Origin: Lucifuga dentata
Lineage: Eukaryota > Chordata > Actinopteri > Ophidiiformes > Bythitidae
Assembly (NCBI GenBank): GCA_014773175.1
Contig: VXCM01003171.1
Coordinates: 1-64,000, forward strand
Direction: 5' to 3'
DNA length: 64,000 bases
Each line of letters opens with the position of its first letter. Positions within the stretch are counted from its first letter, which is position 1. Below are positions 11,517 to 22,659 of the stretch, one piece after another. A model generated the notes under the pieces. It did not search any database and had not been told where the DNA came from. It saw nothing but the letters and a program-made list of their open reading frames with translations. A program made the translations under genes and the position numbers.

Positions 11517-12402
11517 TATTTTGGGAAATACTTGTCAGGAACATAACATGTAAGTGGGTTGTACATACTGGGCTTAAAAATGCATTATCCTCTTCATCTT
11601 ATGACCCTTTGAGGAGGGTCTGGGAGAGACTTGGGCCAGACTTTCTCTGATGAAATGTGACTCTCAATATGTAAAGATGTCTTTCAGAAATCCACATCTA
11701 ACTCTTTACAGGAACAATCACAAATTTATATATCAGATTTATCTCACTCCAGTTCATCTTAAGATGTACCCCAATGTTTCTTCACTTTGTTTTAAGTGTA
11801 AATCTGAAAGAGGTACAATTAATGCTTACATTTTGGGATTTTCTGAAAATGTGTGTTTACTGGTCTGAGGTGCATGAGTCAGTTCAGAAGATAATTGGTA
11901 AGAAATTTCATTTGTCACCTCTTATATATCTGGAACTGTAAAACTGAGTTGTTTATCAGCTCTGAAATTGACTGCTTGTTGAACTTTCTTGTTTATTTGG
12001 CTAAAAAGTGTATTCTTATTTTGTGGTCATCCCCACAGATACCTTCTGTTAAAATGTGGCTGAATCAAGCGGCTAATTTATTGCCATTGGAGAAGTTAAC
12101 TCACGATCTCCAAAATAAATCTGGGAGATTTAGGCACCTCTGCTGAAATTTTTGGAAGGTGTATGAAATGACTGGGCCCTATACATACCCATCAGTGACT
12201 ATTTATGGGTCATATTTCTATATAACTTGTTGACGCGTGGCCCTCAGCTGTATATAATGTACTGACTTTGTGTGATATTTATGAAGATCCTTTTGTTTTT
12301 TTCTTTTGTTTGTTTTGTCTTTGTTGTTGTTTTTTTTTAAATTTTATATATTTAAAATTTAAATAAAAAATTTTAAAAAAGCATTATCGCATGTGTGGTC
12401 CT
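11517..12402 (+). mobile_element. Divergent TTAA MITE right end, split by an L1 fragment
   Basis: The interval 11517-11581 resembles the right inverted repeat of the divergent TTAA-MITE subfamily (TTTTGGGAAATACTTGTCAG ... GTTGTACATACTGGG). The final piece, GCATGTGTGGTCCT followed by TTAA at 12403-12406, resumes after the L1 insert at 11590-12380. The left half of the MITE is not recognisable. Confidence 0.6.
11590..12380 (+). mobile_element. 5'-truncated L1-type LINE fragment (ORF2 C-terminal relic)
   Basis: Broken reading frames (for example KFIYQIYLTPVHL, then CFKCKSERGT, then FHLSPLIYLG) follow the order of the C-terminal end of fish L1 ORF2 proteins, including the Cys-containing 'CxxCK..GT' region. 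Several stops and frameshifts make it a pseudogene. The 3' end is very A/T-rich. The 8-bp repeat GCATTATC flanks it (11582-11589 and 12381-12388), as expected for target-primed insertion. It lies inside a TTAA-MITE remnant. Confidence 0.7.
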
Positions 12403-12711
12403 TTAAAACATGATTAAATGTTAGTGGATCTTTAAACGTGCTTTAAAAAGAAATAGCCTGTATAACCTTCCTGCTTCATTTGTGCCAATTGCAGCGTTTT
12501 GTTTACATCCGTCTCAGAAATGTAGGCAGACCTGTGTTTCTGCATCCAGGTCAAATTCATGTCTACACAAGTATCACATGAGCATTAAAAAAAAAAAAAA
12601 GNAAAAAAAAAAAAAAAAAAAAAATCAGATTTGGGCATCAAATATTAAAAATATTTCTCAAGTAAGTACATTTCTCTCTCAGAACATAGAGAGGCTGGTG
12701 CTTTTATAACC

Positions 12712-13495
12712 AGCAGGATTGACTTCTGCAACGCTTTGTTATCCTGTCTGCCAAAAAATACCATAAGTCAGTTAATTATTAATACCATAAATAAATTGTT
12801 TCATACAATTCATACAATTAATACAAAATTCTGCATCCAGGACCAGGAGAGAACACATTACGCCGATTTTAAAGTCTTCACACTGGCTTCCTGTCAGCTT
12901 TCGTATTGATTTTAAAATGATTTTATTAGTTTATAAGGCACTACATGGTCTTGCACCAGGTTATCTATCAGAAATTTTCGTTTCATTTATTTATTAGTTT
13001 ATTTGTCAGGGACAATGCTTACTGATCAACAACAAAACAAACTGTAAATGAGCCAGAGTTGCTCAGAGGCTAATCTTCATCTGCAGTCCCTGGCCAGAGG
13101 TTAAAAAAGGACCCTAAACTCTGATAAAGCTATAAAATGTTGTCCCAAAAAGCAGAACTAAAACTTTCAGCGACGCAGGTTTTAGTTGTTACGGTCCAAG
13201 CTGCTGGAACAGCTTCCTGAGGATCTGAGACGAGCTGAAAATATTGATTTTTTAAATAGACTTAAAATATGTTCAGCCTGGTTTTCATGTAGTGTTTTAT
13301 AATTTTATAGCATCTTATTATTTTTAAACAATTTAAATTTTTTTCTTACTTTATGTGTTATCATTGCTTTTATTTATGTACATTAGTCTCACATTCTAAT
13401 GCTTCTGAAATTTGTCAATCACCTGTAAAGCGCTTTGAGTTGCACTGATTTGTATGAAAGATGCTATAAATAAAGTTTGATTGATTGATTGAAGA
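12712..13495 (+). mobile_element. Non-LTR LINE 3' end (CR1/L2-like) with a nested insert
   Basis: Broken frames resemble the C-terminal end of fish LINE reverse-transcriptase proteins (a HITPILKSSHWLPV-like segment, ALHGLAPGYLSE, then LPEDLRRAENIDFLNRL). The 3' UTR carries AAAGCGCTTTGAGTT and ends AATAAAGTTTGATTGATTGA, a typical short tandem LINE tail. The frame is interrupted at about 12978-13150 by unrelated sequence that itself looks like another element end. It is a dead copy, plus orientation. Confidence 0.65.
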
Positions 13496-13982
13496 CCTAT
13501 CTTGTAAACATAGCCTTAGTAAAGGCGTGCCTATATAATGTGTTTGACTAGTTGTTTTCAATCATGTGATCTTTGAAACAAACTGCACGCTACCCACAGT
13601 AAAAAAAATAAAAAATAAAAAAAATAGTCACAAAGTTCTGAACAACATAAGGCCACAATCTGACTTCAGCTTTTATCACACGCTAATCACCAGACGCTCT
13701 GCTTAGTGTCAGAACATGACATTAGTATTAGAGGAGAAAGCACAACATTATTAAAATCTAAGCAGCAGCAAGCAGAAAGATAAGATGAAGGGTGATTTTG
13801 CTTTTTTTTTTTTTTTTTTTTAAGAGGTAATCAAATTTAAACTTGTCAGATTTGTTGAACTTTCTGGTCTTACATCTCTTAAACAATCCTCAAAACTTAC
13901 TTTTGGAAACAAGAAGACATTGTGTTTTATTTTTCATTTTATGTTTTGCTATTTTACGAGCTTCTTATAATGTTTGAGGCCT

Positions 13983-14178
13983 GATCATATCATATCATAT
14001 CATATATCATATCATATCATATCATATCTTTATCTGGAAGAACCCGCACAGACACAAAAGAAAAGTCCTAATCATAGAAGCAGATTCACTTCCAATCCTG
14101 TCAAATCTGCCTGATGAAACACTTCCTGTTGTTTCACTTGTGTCCTCCTCCTCCTCCTCCTCCTCCTCCTCCTCCTCC
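13983..14178. repeat. CATAT and CTC simple repeats
   Basis: A (TCATA)n tract at about 13983-14028 and a (TCC)n tract at about 14144-14178. The latter produces an artefactual poly-Glu reading frame on the minus strand. Confidence 0.9.
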
Positions 14179-14783
14179 TGTTTTCCTTCCAAAATGCCCT
14201 GCAGTACCCTCACCCACCACAAGGTCAGGTCAAAGCCTGAATTACCCCACACTGTAAAAAGTCTTCAATACTACATAAATTTAAAATGTATGATTCATTA
14301 TTAAAAAAAAAAAAAAAAAAAAAATCAACTGGGTTTAATTATATTGCATCTAATAAAATCTGTCAACATTCTTAAAACTATTTTTTTGTAATGAAAATAT
14401 ATTTTTAAAGCTTTTGACAACAATGTGAAAAACTGAGTTAATGGAACTCAAAGTTCTTAAATCTGAGTTTTTGTCTGACCTGATTATTTGGAGCAGCACA
14501 TATCTCAGAGTCTCTTCTTAAGACAAGTAAATACTTATTTGCAGTTTTTACTGAACTTTCATCCAAAAAAATGGAACAAAATACTTTGATGTATGACATT
14601 AAAAGTAAATGAATTGGTGTTTTTTGGGCTGTTTTTTGTGGAGCCTCAGAGGAGAATGTCTGCATTTGATGTATTTAACATGGACTGTTTGTTTATTGTT
14701 TTGTTTATTTGTGGAATAACACCAGAATACAGATGAAGATTTATAAAACTGGTGCTAGTGTAGCATGTCTGTACTTCCTGCAC

Positions 14784-14965
14784 TGGAGCAGTGGAGCCTA
14801 AAGGTTAGAGAAGGTCGTGACTGAAGGGTTGCTGGTTCAATCCTTGTACTGACAGGAGAAATCAGGGTTGGGAGGTGAATGAGCAGCGCCTGTTCCTTCC
14901 TCATTATCACCACTGAGGTGCCCCTGAGCAAAGCACCTAATCCCCAAATGCTGCAGTGGAGGTGC
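14784..14965 (+). mobile_element. tRNA-derived SINE fragment
   Basis: Begins with a tRNA-like head: an A-box-like AAAGGTTAGAGAAGG and a B-box-like GCTGGTTCAATCC. The body then carries the widespread fish SINE segment CACTGAGGTGCCCCTGAGCA and AAAGCACCTAATCCCCAA. Promoter boxes are degraded. Confidence 0.65.
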
Positions 14966-15383
14966 TCAAAACAAGAGTTTATCAAAATTCAAACAATTGT
15001 TCATGGAGCTCAATTTTTTTCTTAAATTTTTACTAATTTTAATCCAGTTTAATGTGCGTCATATGTTTATTACTATTAAGTTGGTTCAACTCATTTTTTT
15101 TATTTCCACACAGGCTACACACAATTTTACGTCTTAAAGTCAAATATATATTACTGAGTTTGTCTACTCAAAAATACTGTAGTTCACTCAACTTCTAAAA
15201 ACTGAATGAAAAATGTTGCCTCTATTTTTTTTTTTTAAAGTTAAACCACATAAATTTTTTTACAGTGTGGATGACTGGTCGTGTGTTTTGTAGAATGTGG
15301 ACAGACAGAATCAGGCAGGTAGCATGCAAAGCATGTATCGCAGCATATATCAAAGATCAGTCTCACAAGTGTTTTCTCTTCAG

Positions 15384-15389
15384 ATTGAA
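15384..15389 (+). promoter_or_regulatory. Predicted 5' UTR splice acceptor and start context of B7-like gene 1
   Basis: TTTTCTCTTCAG at 15372-15383 is a good acceptor. It places only six nucleotides (ATTGAA) before the ATG at 15390, implying an upstream non-coding exon that I cannot locate. Confidence 0.4.
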
Positions 15390-18300
15390 ATGGCACGAGG
15401 ATTAAGCCCCGGCATCCGTCTAGGTAAGTTATAAGTGTTAGTTTGTGTCTTTACTCACAGGATTGAACTTTAGCATCTGAATAACTCTGGCCTTCTTATC
15501 TCAAAGTGATCATATGGCACTCTGACAGTCACGCTGTAATCTCACACGAACACAATGTTTTCTTGTTGGTTTAAAACACAATTAAGAGTCAAAAATTAAA
15601 CTGGAGGCTCCTCAATCAAATTTGACCTTTTTTTTTTCGTCATAGCTGTCTCATTAAAAAACACAATAATGCTACAGCTAAGCCTATATTTTGTTTTTGA
15701 TGTTATATTTTTGTGTATCTAATAAAGGCCATTTTTAAAAGTATTCCTATTTTAAATAAGCTAATTCTGTATAAACCAGAAACCAAAGTTACTTTACTGT
15801 AGTAGCACATTCATTGTCATTGTAAAGTTATTTCGCTTGAGACAGACGCCATTTTGTGCGAGACAGTAAACAACACTACGTGATGCATTTATGCGTTTAT
15901 GTTATGCGTTAGAAAATAATTTAAAAGAATAAATATTTTTCAGTTTAAAAATACGTTTGTGAAAAAGAAAATAGAAGAATATCAAAGGTATGAATGACAT
16001 GCTGACTTTGTTATGTTTGGCTTCTTAAAATATATCAACTGCTTACTGGTTTTCTTTCTTGGATATCGTCTGAGATACTGCAAGAAACTGGCAAAGAAGT
16101 TAAGAAAATAATGACGTTCTGTGTATTTTGCTGTGCTCTCATTATATCAACATCCATTAATACGTCACACTAACCTGCAGCTGTCATGTTATTAGCTTGT
16201 TTGGAGGTTTATAATAGTGTTGTCAGTGCAATTAACTTTGGTTTCAGCCTGCATCTTTTCAGTCTTATACGTTTTAATTTGCTTTAGTAAAGTTTTCTTT
16301 TTTTTTTTTTTTTTTNTTTTTTTTTTTTTTTTTGTTACTTAAATAGCCAATATTTTGTTTGTAGGAATGTGTTGTATGGGCTCTATGTTGTATATTGACT
16401 GTAATAAATAAATAAATTTCCGTCTTTAACAGCGTTCCTCCACATTGACCTGACTTTACTGCTGATGCATTCAAATATTCAAAATATTTGTTTACTTTAT
16501 AAATCCTGACAAGGTTGCCTAGATACCTGAATTTACAGCCTCTCCTTTTACAATCAAGATAACTTTGTCTCTTCCTTATTTGCATCCAGGGTTCTGATTT
16601 GAATGAGCTTTGCTTGCGGACCTCATTTCTCCTAAAAGAGGCGTGATGCTTATGTAAAGTGAATATAGTACAGTATTTTTTTTTTTTTTTTTNTTTTTTT
16701 TTTTTTTTTGTTATATTCTTAACTTGTGTATGTATGCATGTATGAACTGAATGTCTCTGCTGTTGCGGCTGTTTTTACCTGGCTACAAACCAAATTTCCC
16801 TTTGGGGACAATAAAGATTGATTGATTGAAAAGCTATTAAAATGTGTTTGCTGTATCCAGACACATTATCCAGATAATAACATACAATGTTGAAACTTAA
16901 AACGTGTTCTGGTTATCTGGATTCTTCCTGCATTGTGATCAGATCTCAGTAGGCGGGTCGTTACTGTATTAAAGCCCGTGTCGTGTTTCATCCTCGCTAA
17001 GGGGACAATCTTCATTTTTTTTTGTGTGTGTGGGCTGTCGCTGCCTACATTCGAGTTTGCAGATATTCATTTATGGCATTCACAACTCCCATTCAAAATA
17101 ACTTTATTAATGAGAGCAATCAGGAAGACGAGGCGTTGTCACATTTTTAGCTTTTGGGTATCTTACAAAGGTGTCCCAGCAGTACACACAGCATCTATAT
17201 GACATATGTTTTTCCTTATCTGGATAATATTTCTGGATCCCGATTGCGTTTTAATGCAAGGTGTAAACTGCGGCAAAGAAGGCGAATGCCATTCTTAGAT
17301 GAATCACATCCTCTTTTTAGTGAATATAGGTTTTTTCCATCATCATCTTCAGGTTTCGGCCTTTTCAAACTAATCGTGCCAGTAAATCTTTTATATCCAC
17401 CAGTATTGTTCTGTGAAATCAGTGATGATGTTGGAGTTTGGGAAGCTGCACTTTGCTTTTCTTTTGTTTTGTAGCTGTGAGTAATCCTGGTTGTCTTACA
17501 TTATTGTGTACTGTTTGTGATGTGCGTATTGTTTGCGTTGTCGTAGTGTTTCTGTAATTGTCTGAAAATTACCTGAAGCACAAAATATTTTCCAAAAGGA
17601 CAATAAACTGCTACAGTACAAATGGGCCTACATTTACAAAATATGAGCTGGGCTGTCATTAGGCATTTGTAGTGATTAATTAACTGGAAAAACATTTTTT
17701 TTAAAGGACCATACTGGCCATTTTACATGTTTGAGCCTAATATATTCAATTTTCATGCAAATAATGTTACTGACAATCTTCCCAAAGGAACGGTGAATTA
17801 AAAATGTTTTTCCTACCTTCCAGACCATCATTGGTTTTAGTTCATTTTGGTATGCTATTAAAAACAACTTGTTCATACTTGAAACATTCTTGGGATAGGT
17901 AATCCATCACTGCCAAGAAGTGTATTCAGGNTGAATGTATGCCTCCACTGGGGAATATAGTCCCAAAAGAAGACCTGCATTTATGGAAAAATTTAAACAA
18001 GCATGGCTTCATAATGCTACGTAACTATTAGCAGGCAAAACACTGATTTTTAAGGTGGGTGTATCACTTGAATATTTGATTTTGAAAGATTAAGACATTC
18101 TGCAAAATATCAGGAAAGCTGAAATACAGTTTTATCCTTTGGGAAATGATTGTCAGTAACGTAACATGTATGAAAATTGAATATATTAGGCTCAAACGTG
18201 CAAAATGGCCAGTATGGTCCTTTAAACTCTGGCTGGTTTACCTCTGATTGTTCACTAAAGCAACAGAATGCTTCATCCAACCCGAACTAATTAACTCAGT

Positions 18301-18395
18301 TGGAAACTTTGTCAGGAGGCAACCTTGTTCGTACCTTTTCAGAACGCCCACAATGGAGGGTGGGGCAAAAAGCTGCTGTCAGAGTGCAGAGGAGG

Positions 18396-18430
<35 letters not shown>

Positions 18431-21256
18431 CATCTTTCTTTTTAAATCTCAAAGTGATTAATCCAATAAATAGAGAAAATGACACTGTCACGTTAGGAGA
18501 GGGAGAGGTTATTAATATGAATTCTGTTTATGTCCTCTGTGTTTTCTTGTGACCTCCATTCGATTATAAACAGGGGAATAAATGGGAATGATGGGAATAT
18601 TTTGGGAAATATAAAAATCCTCCTCACTTTCACGTCACCACACCTGCTGTGGAGAGATCATGCCTGGCAGAGTGGGAGAGTTCCAAATTTTGTTGGACGA
18701 GATTCCCATGATTTCATTCATGTAAAGTGTTTCTGCCACATTCTGACTCTGATGGCATTTCAGAGGAACAATGCTTTAGATTCAATCTTCTTCCCTTTCT
18801 TTGCAGCTCTACCATTATTTCTGCTGCCAATGCTATCATCACCTGACAACACAGGAATTGGAATGAAAGGAGAGCCATGGCTCTGGGAATGTCAGCACAC
18901 CTTAAGCAAGCCGTTTCAGCCTCAGGAAAGCAGCATATACTGGCAGGGACAAAATAATACTAAACTTGTTGTGCATATGTACAACAATGGAGAAGACGAC
19001 CTTAAACACCAAAGTGACTCATTCAAAGGTCGGACTGAAATCTTCCACAATGAGTTACATTTGGGGAACTTTTCACTGGTCATTCAGTCACTGAAGCTGA
19101 TGGATGATAAAAGTGCTGTGGAAGTTGTTTTTTCATCAGGTGACTCAGAGCCAAAGCATATGTGCCAGAAAACAATAAACGTAGCAGGTAAGTATTTGAT
19201 ATCATACGTCATAAACGATTAAAATACTGAAGTGCAAGTTATTGTCATATTATTTCATTTATAATGTATTTTCTGTGGTATTGTATTGTACTGTATGCAC
19301 TTCAATGCATTCATTCATTTTTTTTTTTTTTTAAATTNTAAAAAAAAAAAAAAAACATCAATACACTGTTTGTTTTGCAACTTATTGCACAGGAAATGAC
19401 AAAAATACGTAAAATAAATGTAATAAATTAGTTTTCAAGAAGAATTTGTCAATGAGAGCACATTAGTGATGCGCGGATTGCAGTTATATCCGCGAGCCCG
19501 CAGGTGGGTAGGGTCATAAAAATGAACATTTCTGATTCATAGCAGATGGGCTCAGGTGGGTGAAATAGGTTTCATACATCATTAATGAGGAAAATATTAA
19601 TTACACTCTCTAAAATGTGAACAACATATTTTAAGCTTAATTTTTTGTCAGGCATGACTTAGCAGACGATACTCTCATAGCGGAGGTGAGGGTCCTTTAA
19701 AGTCTTGAGCAGCAACATACAATGGAGACAAAGAAGATCCAGGAGAAAATTTAAAAAATGAGAATTAAAAACAAAAACAAAAAAAAAGGAAGGACAGAAA
19801 AGTTCTGTGTGGGAGCAATTTAGTTTAGTAGTTAACTATGATGACGAGTCAAGTGCTGGGTATGTCATCTGCAACAGCTGTGAAGCGCTATATGTTCATG
19901 ATACGATATGAATAAATGTTAATTTAATTAAAACCAGCCTCCTTCAGTGTAATATGTTACCATATCATCACCGGTAGAGGTGGAGTGGAATGTTCATGCT
20001 TCGGGTGGGTGCGGGTGGATGAGTCAAGCATACGTGCGGATTCAGATGACATCAGAGCCGATCAGCGCATCTCTAGAGCTCATTCTGTAGCTACTCTGGC
20101 TACAGAAATGATTTTTCATGAAAGCATCAGTCTGTATTAGTGCAGCACTCCTGTTGTGTTCCAACTCCCTGCTGATGTTTTAACATTCTATTCCTGCTGT
20201 CTGCCTTCTCCCACATCATTTTGGATTAACTAGCTACACAGTCTGCTCATGCTAACTCTGGGGTGTCCTCAGACTTCTGGCCTGTTGTATGTTTGTTCAC
20301 CTTGATAGCCATTTAATGCTTTGATATACTTTTTGTGCAAATGTGCGTAAACAAGAACAGCTAAATGTTATCACAAACTCTTTCTAGCTCCTTTCCAGAA
20401 ACCCAAACTTGAAATTGACCTAAAAGCAATGAAAGCATTTTGTAGCACGATGGGAGGTTATCCGAAACCAATGTCCCAGCATGTCCAATGGACATGCTGG
20501 GACGGCCAGCAGAACTGTACCCTGGATCAACACGAAATAAACACAACCACAGCCTCTGACAACGATGGCACTTACCGAGTCACGAGTGTAGCTAGCATCA
20601 CAGGCTCAAAGTCTGTGACCTGCTCTGTTTACAACCCTACCTCCAAGCAGACAGTCAGTGAAACCAAAGACACAACACCAGAAGCTCCTCCTCCAGGTAA
20701 GTAAGAAGTAGCCTTTGCTTAGACAATTCCCACACAGGTATACCAGAACATAGGAGGACTACTGGTGCAGGAACGCTCCTCGATTAAAAATACGACAACC
20801 ATGTTCCCACTTTACCCTGAAATTTCTAGACAGGTATGAGGAAGGGCGTGGTCCTTGGCAGGTGGCAAAGTGGGTAAAAAGAANAAAAAAAAAAAAAAAA
20901 GGGCAAAAAAAACCCGATGTAATTCTACCAAAGTTTCTCCTGATGTCATCATGTCATTTCTGTATGTAATGTGTGCATGTAAAGTGTTAATGTTAAACTT
21001 GTTCAGTCCAGCAAATTAGAGAACATGTGAGCAAAATGTGTCACATTGGCAGATATTCCATACATATCCAAAATCCAGTTTTTATACATATCAGATTTAT
21101 TTCCACATATGAATGATGCCCAAAATGAATCAGAGAATATCTGACTCCCTGTACTTTTTTACTGTTTATATGTAAAAAAAATAAAAAATAAAAATAAAAA
21201 AATAAAAAATGCTTAGCTGATATTGCTATTTCTAGCTGATATGTTACATGTAAGCC

Positions 21257-21287
<31 letters not shown>

Positions 21288-22659
21288 GAAATAGTAACTA
21301 TAGTTAATAACAATAATTTTTTAGATTTGATTTTGTAATATTATGACAGGGTCAATATCAGATTATCTATTTATTAATTTTGTGTTTTAAAACCACATTG
21401 TAATTGTGGTGTTATATTTCTCTTTGTTTCAGCAGAGGTCAACTTAGCCGCCGCTATCGCAATCCCTCTTGTCATTCTGGTTTTGATCTTGATCGGGATC
21501 GGGATCTACTGCTGCAGAAATAAGTGTGCTTTGCTTTTCTTTGACACTTGATACGATATAAAGTGCTTTATATTGCATGAAATAAGTACTTATCGCAAAT
21601 AAGAGGCAGGTGCTCAGCCTGTATTAGCAGAGTAACAATGTTCAGCCGTGTTACCACCTGTTTGTTGGGTAATCATTCCATTTAAAGGACCACATCAACC
21701 ATTTTGCATGTTTGAGCCTTAATATAGTTAATTTTCATACACGTAACGTTACTGACAATCATTTCCCAAAGCATGCTACTGAAACGGTGAATTAAAAATG
21801 TTTTTCCTACCTTCCAGACCTCCATTGGTTTCAGTTCATTCTGCTATTAAAATCAACTTGTTGATACTGTAAACGTTCTTGGGATAGGTAATCCATCATC
21901 ACCAACAAGACGTGTATTCAGGTTTTTTTAGAAGTTATGTAATTTTAGTGTTTAAGCTCAATAAAAAGCGTGGAGTGAATGTATGCCTCCACCGGGGAAT
22001 ATAGTCCCAAAAGAAGACCTGCGTTTATGGAAAAATTTAAAGGACCGTGACTTCATAAGGCTGTGTAACTATTAGCAGGAGAAACATGGATTTTTAAGGT
22101 GGGTGTATCACTTGAATATTTGATTTTGAAAGATTAAGAGATTTTGCAAAATATCAGGAAAGCTGAAATACGGTTTTATCCTTTGGGACATGATTGTCAG
22201 TAATGTTACATGTATTATGTGTATGAAAATTGAATATATTAGGCTCAAACATGCAAAATGCCAGTATGGTCCTTTAAACCATTTCGATTGGTTACATAAC
22301 ATCTGTATCGTGAATCAAGTATTTGTACCTCCTTCAGTCTCGGTGTCAATTTGACTTGACTTTGCAGCAAAAGCACAGGTAACGTTACCTGATGGCTGTG
22401 TTCCATTTAGTGTGTCGTGAGCCAGCATGCACAACACCAGGACCCTGGCTCTGACACATCTAAATGGAATGCAGCCATGCATCTTTTTCTGTAAAGATGA
22501 GTAAAAATCATTCCATATGAATCTTTATCATGCTGAAGCTATTTGTTATGTTTCTCTCCCTTCAGCCCACCAGCCTGTCCTTTAGGAAACCAACAGGAGA
22601 CGGGGAACGAGACGGGAGAGGAGACAGAGATGCACCATCTCAGAGAGGGCAACGCCTGA
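15390..22659 (+). CDS. B7-family (ICOSLG-like) immunoglobulin membrane protein, gene 1
   Basis: Five coding exons: 15390-15423, 18807-19187, 20388-20696, 21433-21523 and 22566-22659. They join to 909 nt, 302 residues. Introns 1-3 are phase 1 (usual for Ig domains), intron 4 phase 2. Residues 1-23 form a signal peptide (MARGLSPGIRLALPLFLLP). An Ig V-type domain follows (Cys40, Trp57 in IYWQ, Cys131), then a C-type domain (Cys157, Trp173, Cys217 in SVTCSVYN). A transmembrane helix runs from about 246 to 267 (AAAIAIPLVILVLILIGIGI), then a Cys pair and an acidic tail of about 30 residues. The V domain lacks the usual DxGxYxC; instead its Cys sits eight residues before the domain boundary, as in gene 2. 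Several NxT/S sites are present. B7 proteins on antigen-presenting cells engage CD28-family receptors. Which receptor this copy binds is unknown. Exon 1 is the least certain (short, found by phase and signal fit). The last donor (AA before GTGTGC) is weak, so the tail may differ. Confidence 0.72.
16735..16830 (+). mobile_element. LINE 3' terminal fragment
   Basis: CCAAATTTCCCTTTGGGGAC followed by AATAAAG and a (ATTG)n tail is the usual 3' end of fish CR1/L2-like LINEs. There is no coding part. Confidence 0.5.
17705..18221 (+). mobile_element. TTAA MITE, copy 2 (intron 1 of B7-like gene 1)
   Basis: Complete at both ends: AGGACCATACTGGCC at the left and GGCCAGTATGGTCCT at the right. TTAA lies at 17701-17704 and 18222-18225. 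The termini form inverted repeats of about 110 bp. A single N at 17931 stands where about 60 bp present in other copies is missing, so this part is mis-assembled or collapsed. Confidence 0.85.
18398..18430. repeat. GT microsatellite
   Basis: An uninterrupted (GT)n tract of about 30 bp. Confidence 0.9.
19188..20387 (+). other. Intron 2 of B7-like gene 1
   Basis: Runs from the GTAAGT donor at 19188 to the TTTCTAG acceptor ending at 20387. It contains a hAT element (19464-20075) and A/T homopolymers around a single N at 19338. Confidence 0.6.
19464..20075 (+). mobile_element. hAT element remnant with BED-finger-like relic
   Basis: Ends TAGTGATGCGC ... GCGCATCTCTA form imperfect terminal inverted repeats. 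The 8-bp flanks GAGCACAT (19456-19463) and GAGCTCAT (20076-20083) differ at one position, as expected for an aged hAT target duplication. Inside, around 19800-19900, a broken frame reads NYDDESSAGYVICNSC, resembling the BED zinc finger (CxxC) at the N-terminus of hAT transposases. The catalytic part is absent, so it is non-autonomous. Confidence 0.75.
20473..20503. repeat. Perfect 31-bp palindrome inside the Ig C-type exon of gene 1
   Basis: Arms 20473-20487 (GTCCCAGCATGTCCA) and 20489-20503 are exact reverse complements around a single A. The palindrome is in frame and encodes part of the segment from SQHVQW to CWDG of the predicted protein. Confidence 0.9.
20697..21432 (+). other. Intron 3 of B7-like gene 1
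   Basis: GTAAGTAAG donor; TTTGTTTCAG acceptor directly followed by a second CAG. AT-rich, with A-homopolymers (N at 20884, and a run near 21257-21284). No repeat family was recognised. Confidence 0.55.
21430..21435 (+). promoter_or_regulatory. Tandem NAGNAG splice acceptor before the transmembrane exon
   Basis: The acceptor reads TTTCAGCAG|AGG. Use of the first or second AG gives proteins differing by one residue (the Ala of AEVNL) in the stalk next to the membrane helix. Both keep the reading frame. Confidence 0.6.
21524..22565 (+). other. Intron 4 of B7-like gene 1
   Basis: Weak donor (AA|GTGTGC) and good acceptor (CTCCCTTCAG ending at 22565). It holds TTAA MITE copy 3. A small possible exon of 11 nt (22372-22382, CAG before and GTAACG after) would switch the last exon to another frame ending HQPVL-stop. 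Reading through the donor would give a tail ending FFDT-stop at about 21551. Confidence 0.45.
21686..22273 (+). mobile_element. TTAA MITE, copy 3 (full length, intron 4 of B7-like gene 1)
   Basis: A 588-bp copy flanked by TTAA at 21682-21685 and 22274-22277. The left arm begins AGGACC and reads GTTTGAGCCT then AATATAGTTAATTTTCATAC; the right arm is its inverse. It is the best reference copy together with 52701-53275. Confidence 0.88.

Larger units (their letters stand above)
15424..18806 (+). other. Intron 1 of B7-like gene 1
   Basis: Predicted GTAAGT donor at 15424 and TTCTTTGCAG acceptor ending at 18806. It holds homopolymer T/N joins at 16316 and 16693, a LINE-like 3' tail near 16735-16830 (AATAAAGATTGATTGATTGA), a TTAA MITE (17705-18221) and a GT tract (about 18398-18430). 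Confidence 0.55.

Noticed and set aside
21524..21551. Read-through end of B7-like gene 1 after the transmembrane exon (ending FFDT)
   Set aside because: Possible, but the downstream exon at 22566 keeps an open 30-codon tail in the right phase, so it was preferred.
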